Shown in pieces: positions 19,420 to 27,855 of a stretch of 64,000 nt of DNA (position 1 is its first letter; each line of letters starts with the position of its first letter). The DNA lies in assembly GCA_029975295.1 (NCBI GenBank), contig JARKPK010000086.1:1-64000 (forward strand), in the 5' to 3' direction. Position numbers and translations under genes: made by a program. The DNA comes from Thermoguttaceae bacterium. GTDB lineage: Bacteria; Planctomycetota; Planctomycetia; Pirellulales; Thermoguttaceae. A model generated the notes under the pieces. It did not search any database. It saw only the letters and a list, made by a program, of their open reading frames with translations, and was not told the DNA's origin.

Positions 19420-19959
19420 ATGACTGTTTCGAATCGAACGCCCGATGAATCTCGAACGCCCGATGAATCGTCGCCGCCGGGCCGCCGGGCCGCACCTCTA
19501 GCATTTTCTCTCACTCGGGACGAATGGGAGCGGCTTGTGCTGACGTTGGACGACGGAACGAAGCATTCGGGCGTGCAGGTTGTCCGCGGGTTTCCGCTAT
19601 CCGATCCCGATCGCTCGATTTCCGTGCTCGATGCAGCGGGAAAAGAACTGCTGTACTTCGATTCGCTGCGAGAGCTTCCCGATTCGTGCCAAGCGGTAGT
19701 GCGCGAGGAGTTGGCGCGACGGGAATTCCTGCCGGTCATTACTCGCGTGTTGAACGATCCGCCCGACAGCGAGCCGACCGAGTGGGTTGTGGAAACCGAC
19801 CGTGGGCGAACAACCTTCGTGTTGGAAAGCGAGGACGACGTTCACCGGAACGATCGCAACCAAGTGACGATCGTCGATTCGAACGGCATCCGTTACCTGA
19901 TTCCCGATCCGCGACGGCTCGACCGGGCAAGCCGCCGTGTTCTGGATCGCTTCTTGTAG
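19420..19959 (+). CDS. DUF1854 family protein, cyanophycin-metabolism-associated
   Basis: A 179-residue soluble protein; no signal peptide or membrane helix. After a Pro/Ser-rich first 30 residues, it shows the DUF1854 pattern: GVQVVRGFPLSDPDRSISVLD, AGKELLYFDSLRELP, VREELARREFLPVITRV, WVVETDRGRTTFVLESEDDVHR and the C-terminal GIRYLIPDPRRLDRASRRVLDRFL. Its start is 107 bases after the ABC exporter's stop on the same strand, so they are likely one operon. Proteins of this family recur next to cyanophycin synthetase genes (family knowledge), but their biochemical role is unknown. It may regulate or assist the exporter. Confidence 0.85.
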   Translation: MTVSNRTPDESRTPDESSPPGRRAAPLAFSLTRDEWERLVLTLDDGTKHSGVQVVRGFPLSDPDRSISVLDAAGKELLYFDSLRELPDSCQAVVREELARREFLPVITRVLNDPPDSEPTEWVVETDRGRTTFVLESEDDVHRNDRNQVTIVDSNGIRYLIPDPRRLDRASRRVLDRFL

Positions 19960-20404
19960 TCTTGACGGACTCGGTGAGCAGTCTCTCGGTTTTGTGCTCC
20001 CCATCCAGTGGATGCGCCCAGTGCCGCGCGACGGGTTTATCCGCGGCGGGAAGCGGAAAGGGGCTCGTCGCCGGACTGATGCGGAGGCTCGCGGCGCATC
20101 CTTCATGGAGTTGGTGCAGCGCGTGGCTTTTGTCGCCGAGCGATTCCGACTGCGAAATTCGAATGCATCGCCAGGCTGGCCCGCTACTGTCGAAGAGAAG
20201 CAAGGCCCAGAGGCCGGCCAACGGGTGGCCGGGTTTCGCCGGCAACCGGAACGACTTGAGCCGCACTCAACCTTCCCGATCAGATCAACATTACCGATTC
20301 GAGGATCAATAAGGAGGATGCGAAAAGTGCGGCAATTTGCGCGGCGGCGCCGCTTGCGTCTGATCCGTGAGAATCGGTCGCGCGGTTCGTTGGCAACGCG
20401 GTCG
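19960..20404. other. Interval downstream of DUF1854
   Basis: No firm gene and no clear terminator. The only oddity is a short Arg-rich frame at 20318-20410 preceded by AAGGAGG (listed separately). Confidence 0.4.
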
Positions 20405-20410
20405 TTGTGA
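20318..20410 (+). other. Possible Arg-rich short peptide (30 codons)
   Basis: AAGGAGG at 20311-20317 is 9 bases before a GTG at 20327; an ATG at 20318 in the same frame is too close to it. From the GTG the frame runs 27 codons to the TGA at 20408-20410, and 10 of the 27 residues are Arg, including FARRRRLRL. The stop overlaps the -35 of the following promoter. GC-rich DNA gives Arg runs by chance, so this may be nothing. Confidence 0.2.
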
Positions 20411-20433
20411 ACGGGCGGCCGATTGGCTATAAT
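20405..20433 (+). promoter_or_regulatory. Sigma70-type promoter upstream of the purF leader
   Basis: TTGTGA (20405-20410) and a perfect TATAAT (20428-20433) are separated by exactly 17 bases. Transcription would start near 20440, at the foot of a foldable sequence, leaving a leader of about 400 bases before purF. It is the best -35/-10 match I found in the window. Confidence 0.6.
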
Positions 20434-20438
20434 GCATG

Positions 20439-20559
20439 GGTTCGGCCGGGCATCTGATTCTGTGTTCGCGTTGAAACAGCGATCTGCCGTGCGTTCTGCG
20501 CCCCTTGGGAAACCACGCTGGTTTTGGGTAAGAGAGCGACCTGTTTCAGCATGCGAACC
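20439..20559 (+). ncRNA. Candidate structured leader or small RNA
   Basis: GGTTCG (20439-20444) pairs with CGAACC (20554-20559). Inside it, GTTGAAACAG (20470-20479) pairs with CTGTTTCAGC (20541-20550) over 10 bp with one G-U. A 60-base distal region holds a weaker hairpin (GAAACC/GGTTTT around ACGCT). Nested long-range stems starting exactly at a predicted transcription start suggest a real RNA about 120 bases long. The general shape (closing stem, asymmetric loop, second stem, distal bubble) recalls 6S RNA, but length and sequence do not let me name it. A cis-acting purF leader is the alternative. Confidence 0.35.
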
Positions 20560-20839
20560 GGATGATTGATCTAAGCCAATCGAGAAAAGGCGATCCTGCC
20601 GTGTTTTCGTGCGATAGCGCGCCGTGCGACTGGTTGAAGATCAATCGGTCGTCGCGGCTGCGTCTTGCGGGTGCGGCGTGATCTTTGTCCGGTCGGCGTT
20701 CTCGGCACTTGGGGCGGTTGAGCGTTAAGCACGTTCTTTTCGTAGGTCTTGGGGACGCTCGCAAGAAGCAGCCCTCGGTGTTGCGGGCCGCGACTTGCGC
20801 GGCTTGGGCCGGCGGATGCGTGAGGCGGGCGACACACGA

Positions 20840-22417
20840 ATGAGCGACGAACTGCGCGAGGAATGCGGCATTGCCGCGGTTTATCATCTCCCGGGCCGGG
20901 GATTCAGCCCCTTGTGCCCGGAGCAGGGCCCCGACGAGATTTCGCGGTTGATGCCGCGAATGCTGCTCGACGTGCAGAACCGCGGTCAGCTTGCCGCCGG
21001 AATGACCACGTTTAATCCGCGGCGGCGACAGCTTATCGACACCCACAAGGAAGTGGGCACGGTCGCCGAGGTTTTTCGCATGAATCACCGCGCTCAATAC
21101 GAGACGGTGATGAAAGAGTACGCGGGCGTGGCGGCCATAGGCCACGTGCGCTATGCCACCTGCGGGGCAGACGACCGAAGTTACGCTCAGCCGTTTGAGC
21201 GGCATCACATCAAGAAGCACAAGTGGTTCAGTTTCGCCTTTAACGGCCAATTGGCCAACTACCTCGACCTGCGCGAGGAGCTGCTGAGCGACAACGACAA
21301 TTACCTGGCCCGCGAAACCGACACGGAAGTGTTCATGCATTGGATCAGCTCTGCCTTGTCGGTGGAGCAGCCGGTGCCGTTGGTCGAGGTGTGCCGCGAG
21401 TTGTCGCGGAAGTTCGACGGGGCGTACAGCATCGTCTTTCTCGACGCCCTGGGGAACATGCTCGTCGCTCGCGATCCTTTGGGCATCAAGCCGTTGAGCT
21501 ACGCGTGCGAAGGGCCGTTGTTCGCGGCCGCCAGCGAGAGCGTGGCTCTGCTGAATCTCGGTTTTGCGGCCGAGAACATTCATTCGCTTCCTCCCGGGCA
21601 CGCGGCCGTGATCAGCAATGGTCGCTTGTCGATCGAGCGGTTCTCCGATTCCCGCCGATCGGCTCATTGCTTCTTCGAGTGGGTCTATTTCGCCAACGTC
21701 GCCAGTTCGCTCGACGGCCGAAGCGTTTACCTGGCGCGCAAGGCGTTGGGCGAGGAGCTGGCCCGCTTGGAAACTGTTCCGAAGGATGACGATCTGATCG
21801 TCGTTCCCGTGCCCGACACAAGCAAGGCGGCTGCCGACTCGATGGCCTATTCCCTGGGGGTACCCTGCTTGGAAGGGCTGATCCGCAACCGTTACACCGG
21901 ACGAACCTTCATCGAGGGAACGGGCAGCCGGCGCCGGAAAGCGGAAACGAAATACACGCCGCTCCGCGAGGTGCTTGAGGGAAAACGAGTGTTGTTGGTT
22001 GAGGATTCGATTGTCCGATCGACGACGATGAAGGTGTTGCTCGATCGGATTCGGCGATTGGGGCATGCCCGCGAAATTCATGTTCGAGTGGCGTGTCCGC
22101 CGATCGTCTCGCCTTGTTTTTACGGGATTGACATGTCGACGGTGGGCGAGCTGTTCGCGCCGCAGTTCCTTCGCGGCGCCCCGCTGACCGAAGAAGTCGA
22201 AGCCCGCATGGCCGAGCAGTTGGGGGCCGATTCGCTGCGGTATCTTCCCGTCGATGCGATCGAACGCGCCATCGGCATTCCCGCGCGGGGGCTCTGTCGC
22301 GCGTGCATTACCGGACAATATCCCACCCCGTGCGGGCAACAACTGGCCGAAATCGCCCATCAAAACTTCCGCAACAACGTGTCTGGCCGAACGTACGACG
22401 CGGCGCCGGCCCGGTGA
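20840..22417 (+). CDS. purF: Amidophosphoribosyltransferase
   Basis: First committed step of purine synthesis: PRPP plus glutamine gives phosphoribosylamine. The 525-residue product has an N-terminal glutaminase (Ntn) domain. The start gives [16 protein letters not shown], so the nucleophile Cys is at position 9 behind a short propeptide that must be cleaved, as in the Bacillus-type enzymes. The phosphoribosyltransferase domain carries the PRPP loop [17 protein letters not shown] (about residue 390). [14 protein letters not shown] near the C-terminus fits the Fe-S-cluster class. Longer in-frame starts upstream lack family sequence. A long leader with a candidate structured RNA precedes it. 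Confidence 0.93.
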   Translation: MSDELREECGIAAVYHLPGRGFSPLCPEQGPDEISRLMPRMLLDVQNRGQLAAGMTTFNPRRRQLIDTHKEVGTVAEVFRMNHRAQYETVMKEYAGVAAIGHVRYATCGADDRSYAQPFERHHIKKHKWFSFAFNGQLANYLDLREELLSDNDNYLARETDTEVFMHWISSALSVEQPVPLVEVCRELSRKFDGAYSIVFLDALGNMLVARDPLGIKPLSYACEGPLFAAASESVALLNLGFAAENIHSLPPGHAAVISNGRLSIERFSDSRRSAHCFFEWVYFANVASSLDGRSVYLARKALGEELARLETVPKDDDLIVVPVPDTSKAAADSMAYSLGVPCLEGLIRNRYTGRTFIEGTGSRRRKAETKYTPLREVLEGKRVLLVEDSIVRSTTMKVLLDRIRRLGHAREIHVRVACPPIVSPCFYGIDMSTVGELFAPQFLRGAPLTEEVEARMAEQLGADSLRYLPVDAIERAIGIPARGLCRACITGQYPTPCGQQLAEIAHQNFRNNVSGRTYDAAPAR

Positions 22418-22739
22418 TTCGCCCCGGCGACTCCGGGCGCGGAGCGGTGATTCCAACCTCCGTTGCCGAGAAGGCGGGGCATGGCCGACCGCTTTTGCCG
22501 GATGCGCGGAAGGCGCGCTCGACTTCTCATCGGATCAGGGGGCGTGCCATCGAGCTTGGTTCGGCGCCGCGCATGTTCGCATGGGCGCGGACGTATTTTG
22601 GGCCTCTGGATCAACCGGCATCGTTCGTGGTAAGCTCTGGGCTTCGCGGCATGCGTGGTTTGCGGCGAGCCAACATTCCAGTATTTGACGCCGTCGTGTC
22701 GCGGCCGATCGTTTCAAGCGATAGTCGGAGGGCATGGTG
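22418..22739. other. 322-bp spacer purF / yceH-like gene
   Basis: No gene recognised. A small perfect hairpin (CCCGG-CGACT-CCGGG) lies just after purF but has no T-run, so a terminator call is not supported. Confidence 0.35.
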
Positions 22740-23537
22740 ATGACTGAAGAAGCCAGCGGATCGGGCGGACCGCAGTGGCAGCCGCTCAGCGCCATCCAGC
22801 GCCGCGTTGTCGGAGTGCTGGCCGAAAAGGCCAAGACGACGCCGGAGAGCTACCCGATGTCGCTCAATGCGATTGTTGTCGGTTGCAATCAGAAGACCAA
22901 TCGCTATCCCGTCTCGGCCTACGAGGCGGACGCGGTGGAAGAAACGCTCGACGAACTGCGCGAAATGCGCGCCGTGGCGATGATCGAGGGCCTGGGCCGA
23001 GTACCCAAATATCGGCACTTGCTCTGCCAATGGTTGGGAGTGGAGAAGGTCGAGTTGGCCGTGATGACCGAATTGCTGCTTCGCGGCGCGCAAACCGAGG
23101 GCGAGCTTCGCAGCCGGGCGGCTCGGATGGAACCGATTACCGATTTGGCGGCGTTGCGGCCCGTGCTCGAGTCGCTCAAACGCAAGGGGCTTATCGTCTC
23201 GCTGACCTCGGAGGGCCGGGGTCACGTGCTTACGCACAACTTGTACAAGCCGCGCGAACTGGAGCAATTGCGGGCGCAATACGCGGCAGTCGGGGGCGGC
23301 GCGGGGTTGCCGGCAGTGTCTGGTGAAGAAGATTCGGCCGGAAGCCCCGCTGCCGGCCCGGTTTGCCACGGTGTCGCAGATTCCGGATCTGCGGCAGGCC
23401 GCGAGGTGGCGGCCACGATTGATGCTTTGCGGGCCGACGTCGAGCGATTGCGGGCGGAGTCGGCCGCGCTGAGCGAGCGGCAAGTGCGGCTTGAAGCGGA
23501 ATTGCAACGTCTGCGCAGCGAGTTGGGCTGCACGTAG
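22740..23537 (+). CDS. YceH (DUF480) family protein
   Basis: A 265-residue protein with tandem winged-helix-like domains: PLSAIQRRVVGVLAEKAKTTPESYPMSLNAIV, then GCNQKTNRYPVSAYEADAVEETLDELRE, and a second repeat VMTELLLRGAQTEGELRSRAARMEPI with a conserved GRGHVLTHNLY-type end. Residues about 215-265 are a coiled coil (EVAATIDALRADVERLRAES) added to the usual ~200-residue family length. The ATG at 22740 is preferred over 22734 because GGAGGG ends 7 bases before it. Function in bacteria is not settled; the fold suggests DNA or protein binding. It converges with the PP2C gene, 39 bases between stops. Confidence 0.88.
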   Translation: MTEEASGSGGPQWQPLSAIQRRVVGVLAEKAKTTPESYPMSLNAIVVGCNQKTNRYPVSAYEADAVEETLDELREMRAVAMIEGLGRVPKYRHLLCQWLGVEKVELAVMTELLLRGAQTEGELRSRAARMEPITDLAALRPVLESLKRKGLIVSLTSEGRGHVLTHNLYKPRELEQLRAQYAAVGGGAGLPAVSGEEDSAGSPAAGPVCHGVADSGSAAGREVAATIDALRADVERLRAESAALSERQVRLEAELQRLRSELGCT

Positions 23538-23576
23538 CGACTGGGCCGCCTCGACGCATCAACGTGCGGAGGGGTG

Positions 23577-24872
23577 CTACGGCCCAAAGATGCTGCTGTC
23601 GCCGGCGCGCCGCTGCTGCTTCAGCTCATCCATCAAGACGCAAACGCCCCTAAGGTACTCGGCGGCTGCCTGTTGCGCGTCGCCTTTGGCGGCGCACCGC
23701 CGCGCTTCTTCTACTCGGGCGTCTAGTCGCGAGAAGTCCATTTCCCACCGCTCCGAGATCGCGGTCTGCCGAAGCTCGTCGATGATCTTCGCCAGCCGGT
23801 CGAGCAATTCGGCCGTCGCCCCGCAATCGACGGCGATGTACGGCCCGCGCCCCAACGGCCGCCCGTCGTATGGAATGCCTCCGGCGGAACCGGCATTGTA
23901 CTGAGCCAGCGCGACGATGCCGGCCGCCGCCGCAGCGCCCAATGCGATGATCGCGGGCAGCCATTGAGCAAGCACTCCCAGCAGTGCCGCTGCCGCCAAG
24001 CCGACCCACAGCCAAAGCCAAACCCATGGGGCCACCCGTCCATGACGAACCGGGGCCGGCGCGGGCGGAGCCGAAACGCCGGCCTCGGAGCACACCTGCG
24101 GACCGAGCACCTTGACGACGATTACCGTAATGTTGTCTGGCCCGCCGCGCAAATTGGCCAAGTTGACCAAAGCGGCAACTGCCTCCTTCGGCGGCAGGCA
24201 CGAAGCCGTCAGTCCGATTTCTTCATCCTTTACCGGTCCGGAAAGCCCGTCGCTGCACAAAACAAACGTGTCGCCGGGCAGCAGAGGCAGGGGGCCTTCC
24301 AGATCGACGCGCACCACCGGGTTCGGTCCGAGGGATCGGGTGATGATGTTCTTGCCCACCAGTTCGGCGGCGCCGGCGGGCAGCTTGGCCTGGTTGTAGT
24401 TCATTTCCCAGACCAAACTGTGATCGAAGGTGATTTGTTCGAGCCGGCCTTGGCGGATGCGATAGACTCGGCTGTCACCCACATGGGCCACGAGGGCGCC
24501 CAACGGCAAAAGGCTGAGCACGCTGCATGTCGTGCCCATGCCCTTGAAATCTTCGCTTGCTTGCCCGCGGGCATGAATCTGTTTGTTCGCATCCCAAATG
24601 GCGTTGACCAGCGCCTCGGGCGGCGATAGCGAGGACAGCTTGTGATAGGTCAGCGGGATGACGTCGGCGGCGATCTTGCTGGCCAGCTCGCCGGCCGCGT
24701 GCGCGCCCATGCCGTCGGCCACCAGAAACAGATGTCCCCGATTCTGCCAGGCGGCCTGATCCGCGGCCAACGCCACATTGAACGAATCCTGGTTGTTCGC
24801 GCGGCGCAACCCCACGTCGCTTGCGGTTGCGTATTGCAGGCATTCTGCCCAAAGATCGGCATTCTGATGCAT
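23577..24872 (-). CDS. PP2C-family Ser/Thr protein phosphatase with membrane anchor
   Basis: A 431-residue protein. The PP2C catalytic domain (about 1-250) has the metal-binding motifs in order: DVGLRRANNQDSF, LVADGMGAHAAGE, GTTCSVL, HVGDSRVYRIR, LCSDGLSG and GGPDNITVIVV. Two hydrophobic segments follow (about 280-330: WVWLWLWVGLAAAALLGVLA and LPAIIALGAAAAAGIVALAQ), then a cytoplasmic helical tail of about 90 residues. The start at MHQNADLWAE was chosen because everything upstream in frame lacks family features. Such phosphatases usually counter Hanks-type Ser/Thr kinases, which are abundant in planctomycetes; none is in this window. Confidence 0.92.
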   Translation of the reverse strand: MHQNADLWAECLQYATASDVGLRRANNQDSFNVALAADQAAWQNRGHLFLVADGMGAHAAGELASKIAADVIPLTYHKLSSLSPPEALVNAIWDANKQIHARGQASEDFKGMGTTCSVLSLLPLGALVAHVGDSRVYRIRQGRLEQITFDHSLVWEMNYNQAKLPAGAAELVGKNIITRSLGPNPVVRVDLEGPLPLLPGDTFVLCSDGLSGPVKDEEIGLTASCLPPKEAVAALVNLANLRGGPDNITVIVVKVLGPQVCSEAGVSAPPAPAPVRHGRVAPWVWLWLWVGLAAAALLGVLAQWLPAIIALGAAAAAGIVALAQYNAGSAGGIPYDGRPLGRGPYIAVDCGATAELLDRLAKIIDELRQTAISERWEMDFSRLDARVEEARRCAAKGDAQQAAAEYLRGVCVLMDELKQQRRAGDSSIFGP

Positions 24873-25455
24873 AACTGGTCGATTCACTCGGTTGCGAAAC
24901 GGGAAGGGCAACCCGGTCGTGGCGCCGGCTTGGAACCGTGGCACGTGCCTCTGACCAACGAACCGAACGCGGCGCGGGCGTCGCCGTTCGACAATCGGTT
25001 GCCATGAGCGTAACCCAAAGGGCCTTTCGTTGGCAAGAGCGGCAACAAGCGATCTTTGTTGCTCATGGGGCCTTGGCGAGACGCTCGGCGCGTTGCCGAA
25101 CAGCCCGGCGAATCGGTCGAGCCGAACCACGAATTGCGCCTGGGGCGACGGCGCGGTGGGTGCCTGGCCGGCCAGCCGGCGCATCGGTGGGAAGCCCCAC
25201 GGCGTTCACTCTGCTCGCCCCCTTTGACGTTGCGCGCCCATTTTGCTAACTTAGCGCTAGGTCGGGCTTGTGCGGCGATTCGGTCAGCGGCCGTCGTTGC
25301 GTTGCGGCTGTTCTTGTTTTTCGACCGGCGCATTTTCGAGGGGATGCCATCTTGTGGTCCGCCGATGCGCCGTTCAAGGTTTTTCGGGTTCGGCGATTCT
25401 GGGTTGAGGGTGTTGCCCGCGGTGGGCTCGTTCCGTATCGGGAGATTATCGAAAC
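24873..25455. other. 583-bp divergent spacer PP2C / lipoprotein
   Basis: No credible gene. It holds a candidate plus-strand promoter at 25224-25252. Confidence 0.4.
25224..25252 (+). promoter_or_regulatory. Candidate promoter for the lipoprotein gene
   Basis: TTGACG (25224-25229) and TAACTT (25247-25252) are 17 bases apart. The -35 matches 5 of 6 consensus bases; the -10 is weak. It lies about 200 bases before the lipoprotein start, on the correct strand. Confidence 0.3.
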
Positions 25456-26073
25456 ATGGGTCGCTTCATCGCATTGAGCGGGATCGTGGTGTCGGTGGCA
25501 ATCGTTTCGGCGGGTTGTTGGGGGCGCGGTCCGTCGCGCGTCGTGGCGCCCGAAATCAACCCCAGCGCGGCGGCTGCCGCAGCTATGGATCAGTACGACA
25601 CGAATAAGGACGGCAAGATTCAAGGGCCGGAGCTGGATGCGGCGCCCGGACTGAAGGCGGCCTTGTCGCGGATCAATCCCGGCGGCAACTCGGTCGATGC
25701 CTCTCAGATTGCCGCGCGGATTCAGAAGTGGAAGGACTCGCGCGTTGGGCGAACGAGCGTCGCCTGCACGATCACGCGCAAGGGCCGTCCCTTGGCTGGC
25801 GCAAAGGTAACGCTTGTCCCCGAGAAGTTCCTCGGCCAGAACCTGCCGGTTTGCACCGGAGTTACCGACGAGAGCGGTTCGTGCAGCGTAAGTGCCCCGA
25901 CGAGCGGTCCGACGGATCCGCCGGGCGTTCCGCCGGGGATCTACTTGGTGCAAATCACCAAGGATGGCGACAACATTCCCGAACGCTACAACACCAAGAC
26001 AACGTTGGGGATCGAAGTCGCGCTTGATGCCGAAGGAATGGAAGCGGGCTACCGGTTCGATTTGAACTACTAA
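25456..26073 (+). CDS. Lipoprotein with EF-hand-like motif and carboxypeptidase-regulatory-like domain
   Basis: A 205-residue exported protein. The signal peptide ends in a lipobox (VSAGC, Cys about 21), so it should be lipid-anchored. Residues about 44-60 read DQYDTNKDGKIQGPELD, an EF-hand-like Ca2+ loop of dockerin/EF type. Residues about 98-200 resemble the transthyretin-like carboxypeptidase regulatory domains common in planctomycete surface proteins (CTITRKGRPLAGAKVTLVPE, then PPGIYLVQI). Its binding partner is unknown. A shared hairpin terminator lies 90 bases beyond its stop. Confidence 0.8.
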   Translation: MGRFIALSGIVVSVAIVSAGCWGRGPSRVVAPEINPSAAAAAAMDQYDTNKDGKIQGPELDAAPGLKAALSRINPGGNSVDASQIAARIQKWKDSRVGRTSVACTITRKGRPLAGAKVTLVPEKFLGQNLPVCTGVTDESGSCSVSAPTSGPTDPPGVPPGIYLVQITKDGDNIPERYNTKTTLGIEVALDAEGMEAGYRFDLNY

Positions 26074-26163
26074 TCGGGCCCGATCGGAATTGCCGGCATG
26101 GCCTCGCTGCCAAAGCCTGCCAGAGCAAGGCCGCGCAGAGCGGACTAGTTGAGAAAACACAGA

Positions 26164-26195
26164 AGCGGTCTTCGGGCAAGCGCCCGGAGACCGCT
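26164..26195. terminator. Bidirectional hairpin terminator between convergent lipoprotein genes
   Basis: AGCGGTCTTCGGGC (26164-26177) pairs with GCCCGGAGACCGCT (26182-26195) over 14 positions with one G-U, around an AAGC loop. On the minus strand it is followed by a loose T-rich run (TCTGTGTTTTC). It sits between the convergent ends at 26073 and 26221. Confidence 0.75.
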
Positions 26196-26220
26196 TTGCG
26201 CTGATTCGAGATGCAGGGGC

Positions 26221-26889
26221 TTACCGGTAGGTTGTCCGCGTGCCAGCGGCCCGCCAGCCATCGCGGTCGACACGCTGCGAGGCAGCGGTGGCTTCGGCCG
26301 GTGCGACGGGCATGGCCGGAGTCGATGCTTGGTCGATCCGCTTTGGGGCAACGACTTCGTCGGTTTCGTACAAGATTCTGGGTTTGCCCACGTACTGCGC
26401 GACCGGCGGCGACGGGGTGACGCTGACCTTCGGCGGCGGGGCGGGTTTCACCGGGGGCGACGGGCGTCGGCCTTCGTGAATTACTTCGCCTTCGACCACC
26501 GAAGGCGGCGATCCGATCGGGGCGGCCGACCCGCACCGACAACCCGAGCCGATGTAGTTGCCGTCGTGGTCGCAGCCTTCGCAGCCGATGCGGGCGCCTT
26601 GAATCCGCGGCCAGTAAGTCTCACCGCAGCCGTCACAGGGATAGCAGTTCCAGTTGAACAGCCCCAAGACGAAGTCGAGCGGGCCAAGCCGCCGTTCGCA
26701 GCAGCAATCGTTGCCGCAGCGCGGGCCGGCCGCGCTGCAATCCACTGCGTTGGCCACCGGATTGCATCCGATGCCGCAGTCGCCAACACCGCAACCGCGG
26801 GAACCGCAATGGCCGCCCAAAACACAGCAGCCGGCGTTGACGGCGGCCAACACGGCGGCCAAACCGATGACGACAAGATTTTTCGACAT
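26221..26889 (-). CDS. Very Cys-rich lipoprotein of planctomycete type, function unknown
   Basis: A 222-residue exported protein. The start ATG at 26889 has AGAGGTGG at good spacing, and a hydrophobic signal (NLVVIGLAAVLAAVNAGCC) ends at a lipobox Cys. The first half of the mature protein carries 18 Cys, many as CxxC, CC or CCC (HCGSRGCGVGDCGIGC, NDCCCERR, NCYPCDGCGETYW), suggesting dense disulfides or metal binding. LGPLDFVLGLFNWNCYPCDGCGETYW resembles a recurrent segment in planctomycete lipoproteins. The second half is Pro-rich and probably disordered. I do not recognise a characterised family. Confidence 0.75.
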   Translation of the reverse strand: MSKNLVVIGLAAVLAAVNAGCCVLGGHCGSRGCGVGDCGIGCNPVANAVDCSAAGPRCGNDCCCERRLGPLDFVLGLFNWNCYPCDGCGETYWPRIQGARIGCEGCDHDGNYIGSGCRCGSAAPIGSPPSVVEGEVIHEGRRPSPPVKPAPPPKVSVTPSPPVAQYVGKPRILYETDEVVAPKRIDQASTPAMPVAPAEATAASQRVDRDGWRAAGTRTTYR

Positions 26890-27441
26890 TTCATCCACCT
26901 CTGCGTTGGGCGGCCCAACGAGTTAGGGCGTCGGTTTCTCCTAGATGGAGATGCGCTTTGTTGAACTGCCCGCCCACCCTATCGAACGGCCGGATTCGTC
27001 GCGGGCGATCATGTTGGCAGACCGATCAGCGATTGCGATAGCGTCTGCCGAGGTCGATTCGTCCCGCATCGGCCAGATGGCAACCCAAAGACTGGGCTGC
27101 CCATCTGGCCGTCCATAGGGCTCTATCGGACAAAAAATCGCTACAATCGAGAAAATCGCTCGAATTGCGAAAGTTTGTCCAGTTGATCCAAGTTCACGAT
27201 TTTCGGCGGATCTGCTGTCGGCCGCAGTTGGAACCAAGCCGACAAGGCTTGGAAGCCAATGGAACTGAACGAACTAGTGAACAAATGGCAGGAGCGGGCG
27301 AGCGGGGGCCGGGCGAGCGGTCCGGGTGCGTGGCGGCGGCCCGGGCTTGTGCGGCGTCATGGGATTTCTGAGAATACTGTTCGTGGGAGAACCCAAAGCT
27401 GCTGTCACAACGCCGTCGACCTTGTTCTTAGGGAGTGGGCC
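26890..27441. other. 552-bp divergent spacer
   Basis: No credible gene. Around 27125-27170 the AT-richer sequence repeats AATCGCT-containing units (AAAAATCGCTACAATCGAG, then AAAATCGCTCGAATTGCG), which could be operator-like. The open minus-strand frame in 26941-27237 has no family-like sequence. Confidence 0.35.
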
Positions 27442-27765
27442 ATGCTGGTTGCATGCGTTTACGTGCATGTTCTGCCCGAATACCGCGACGCTTTCCTGAC
27501 AGCAACGCTGGAAAACGCCCGGAATTCCATCAAGGAGCCCGGTTGCCTGCGATTCGATGTGAATCAAGGAGCGGACAATCCCGACTACTTCTTGCTTTAC
27601 GAAGTCTATCGCGACGAGCAGGCTGCCACTGCGCACAAGTCAACGCCCCATTACCTGCAATGGCGCGATGCAGTGGCCAATTGGATGGCCGAGCCTCGTC
27701 AGGCGGTACGCCACGTCGGCCGTTTTCCCGAGTCGGAGGAGCAGTGGCTTACCCGAGGGGGCTGA
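27442..27765 (+). CDS. Antibiotic biosynthesis monooxygenase (ABM) domain protein
   Basis: A 107-residue ferredoxin-like-fold protein. The pattern VACVYVHVLPEYRDAFLTATLENARNS, EPGCLRFDVNQ, YFLLYEVYRDEQAATAHKSTPHY and LQWRDAVANWM is that of small ABM/LsrG-like proteins, which work as dimers on quinones, AI-2 derivatives or similar ligands. The start ATG at 27442 gives the standard N-terminus; upstream in-frame sequence is not family-like. No pathway neighbour reveals its substrate. Its stop codon lies inside the first of two 30-bp direct repeats. Confidence 0.85.
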   Translation: MLVACVYVHVLPEYRDAFLTATLENARNSIKEPGCLRFDVNQGADNPDYFLLYEVYRDEQAATAHKSTPHYLQWRDAVANWMAEPRQAVRHVGRFPESEEQWLTRGG

Positions 27766-27855
27766 AGTCGGGCCGGTGCTCCGGGCAACATCATTCCTTC
27801 AACTTGCTGTTGTGATTCGACGAGACTGAAGCGAGGCCGCTGCTCCAGGCAACAT
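27762..27855. repeat. Two 30-bp degenerate direct repeats
   Basis: Positions 27762-27791 and 27826-27855 match at 25 of 30 bases, both beginning CTGAAG and ending GGCAACAT. The first copy overlaps the ABM gene's stop codon. Function unknown. Confidence 0.5.

Noticed and set aside
20439-20559. Naming the purF-leader RNA as 6S, SRP RNA or a purine riboswitch
   Set aside because: It is shorter than usual 6S RNA, lacks the SRP GGAAG/GCAGCC-type motifs, and does not show the purine riboswitch core; only the fold is supported.
20546-22456. 636-codon open frame on the minus strand opposite purF
   Set aside because: Antisense to purF, low-complexity Arg/Gln/His composition and no recognisable domain.
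26941-27237. 98-codon minus-strand frame in the spacer upstream of the ABM gene
   Set aside because: No family-like sequence, no good ribosome site and unlikely composition.
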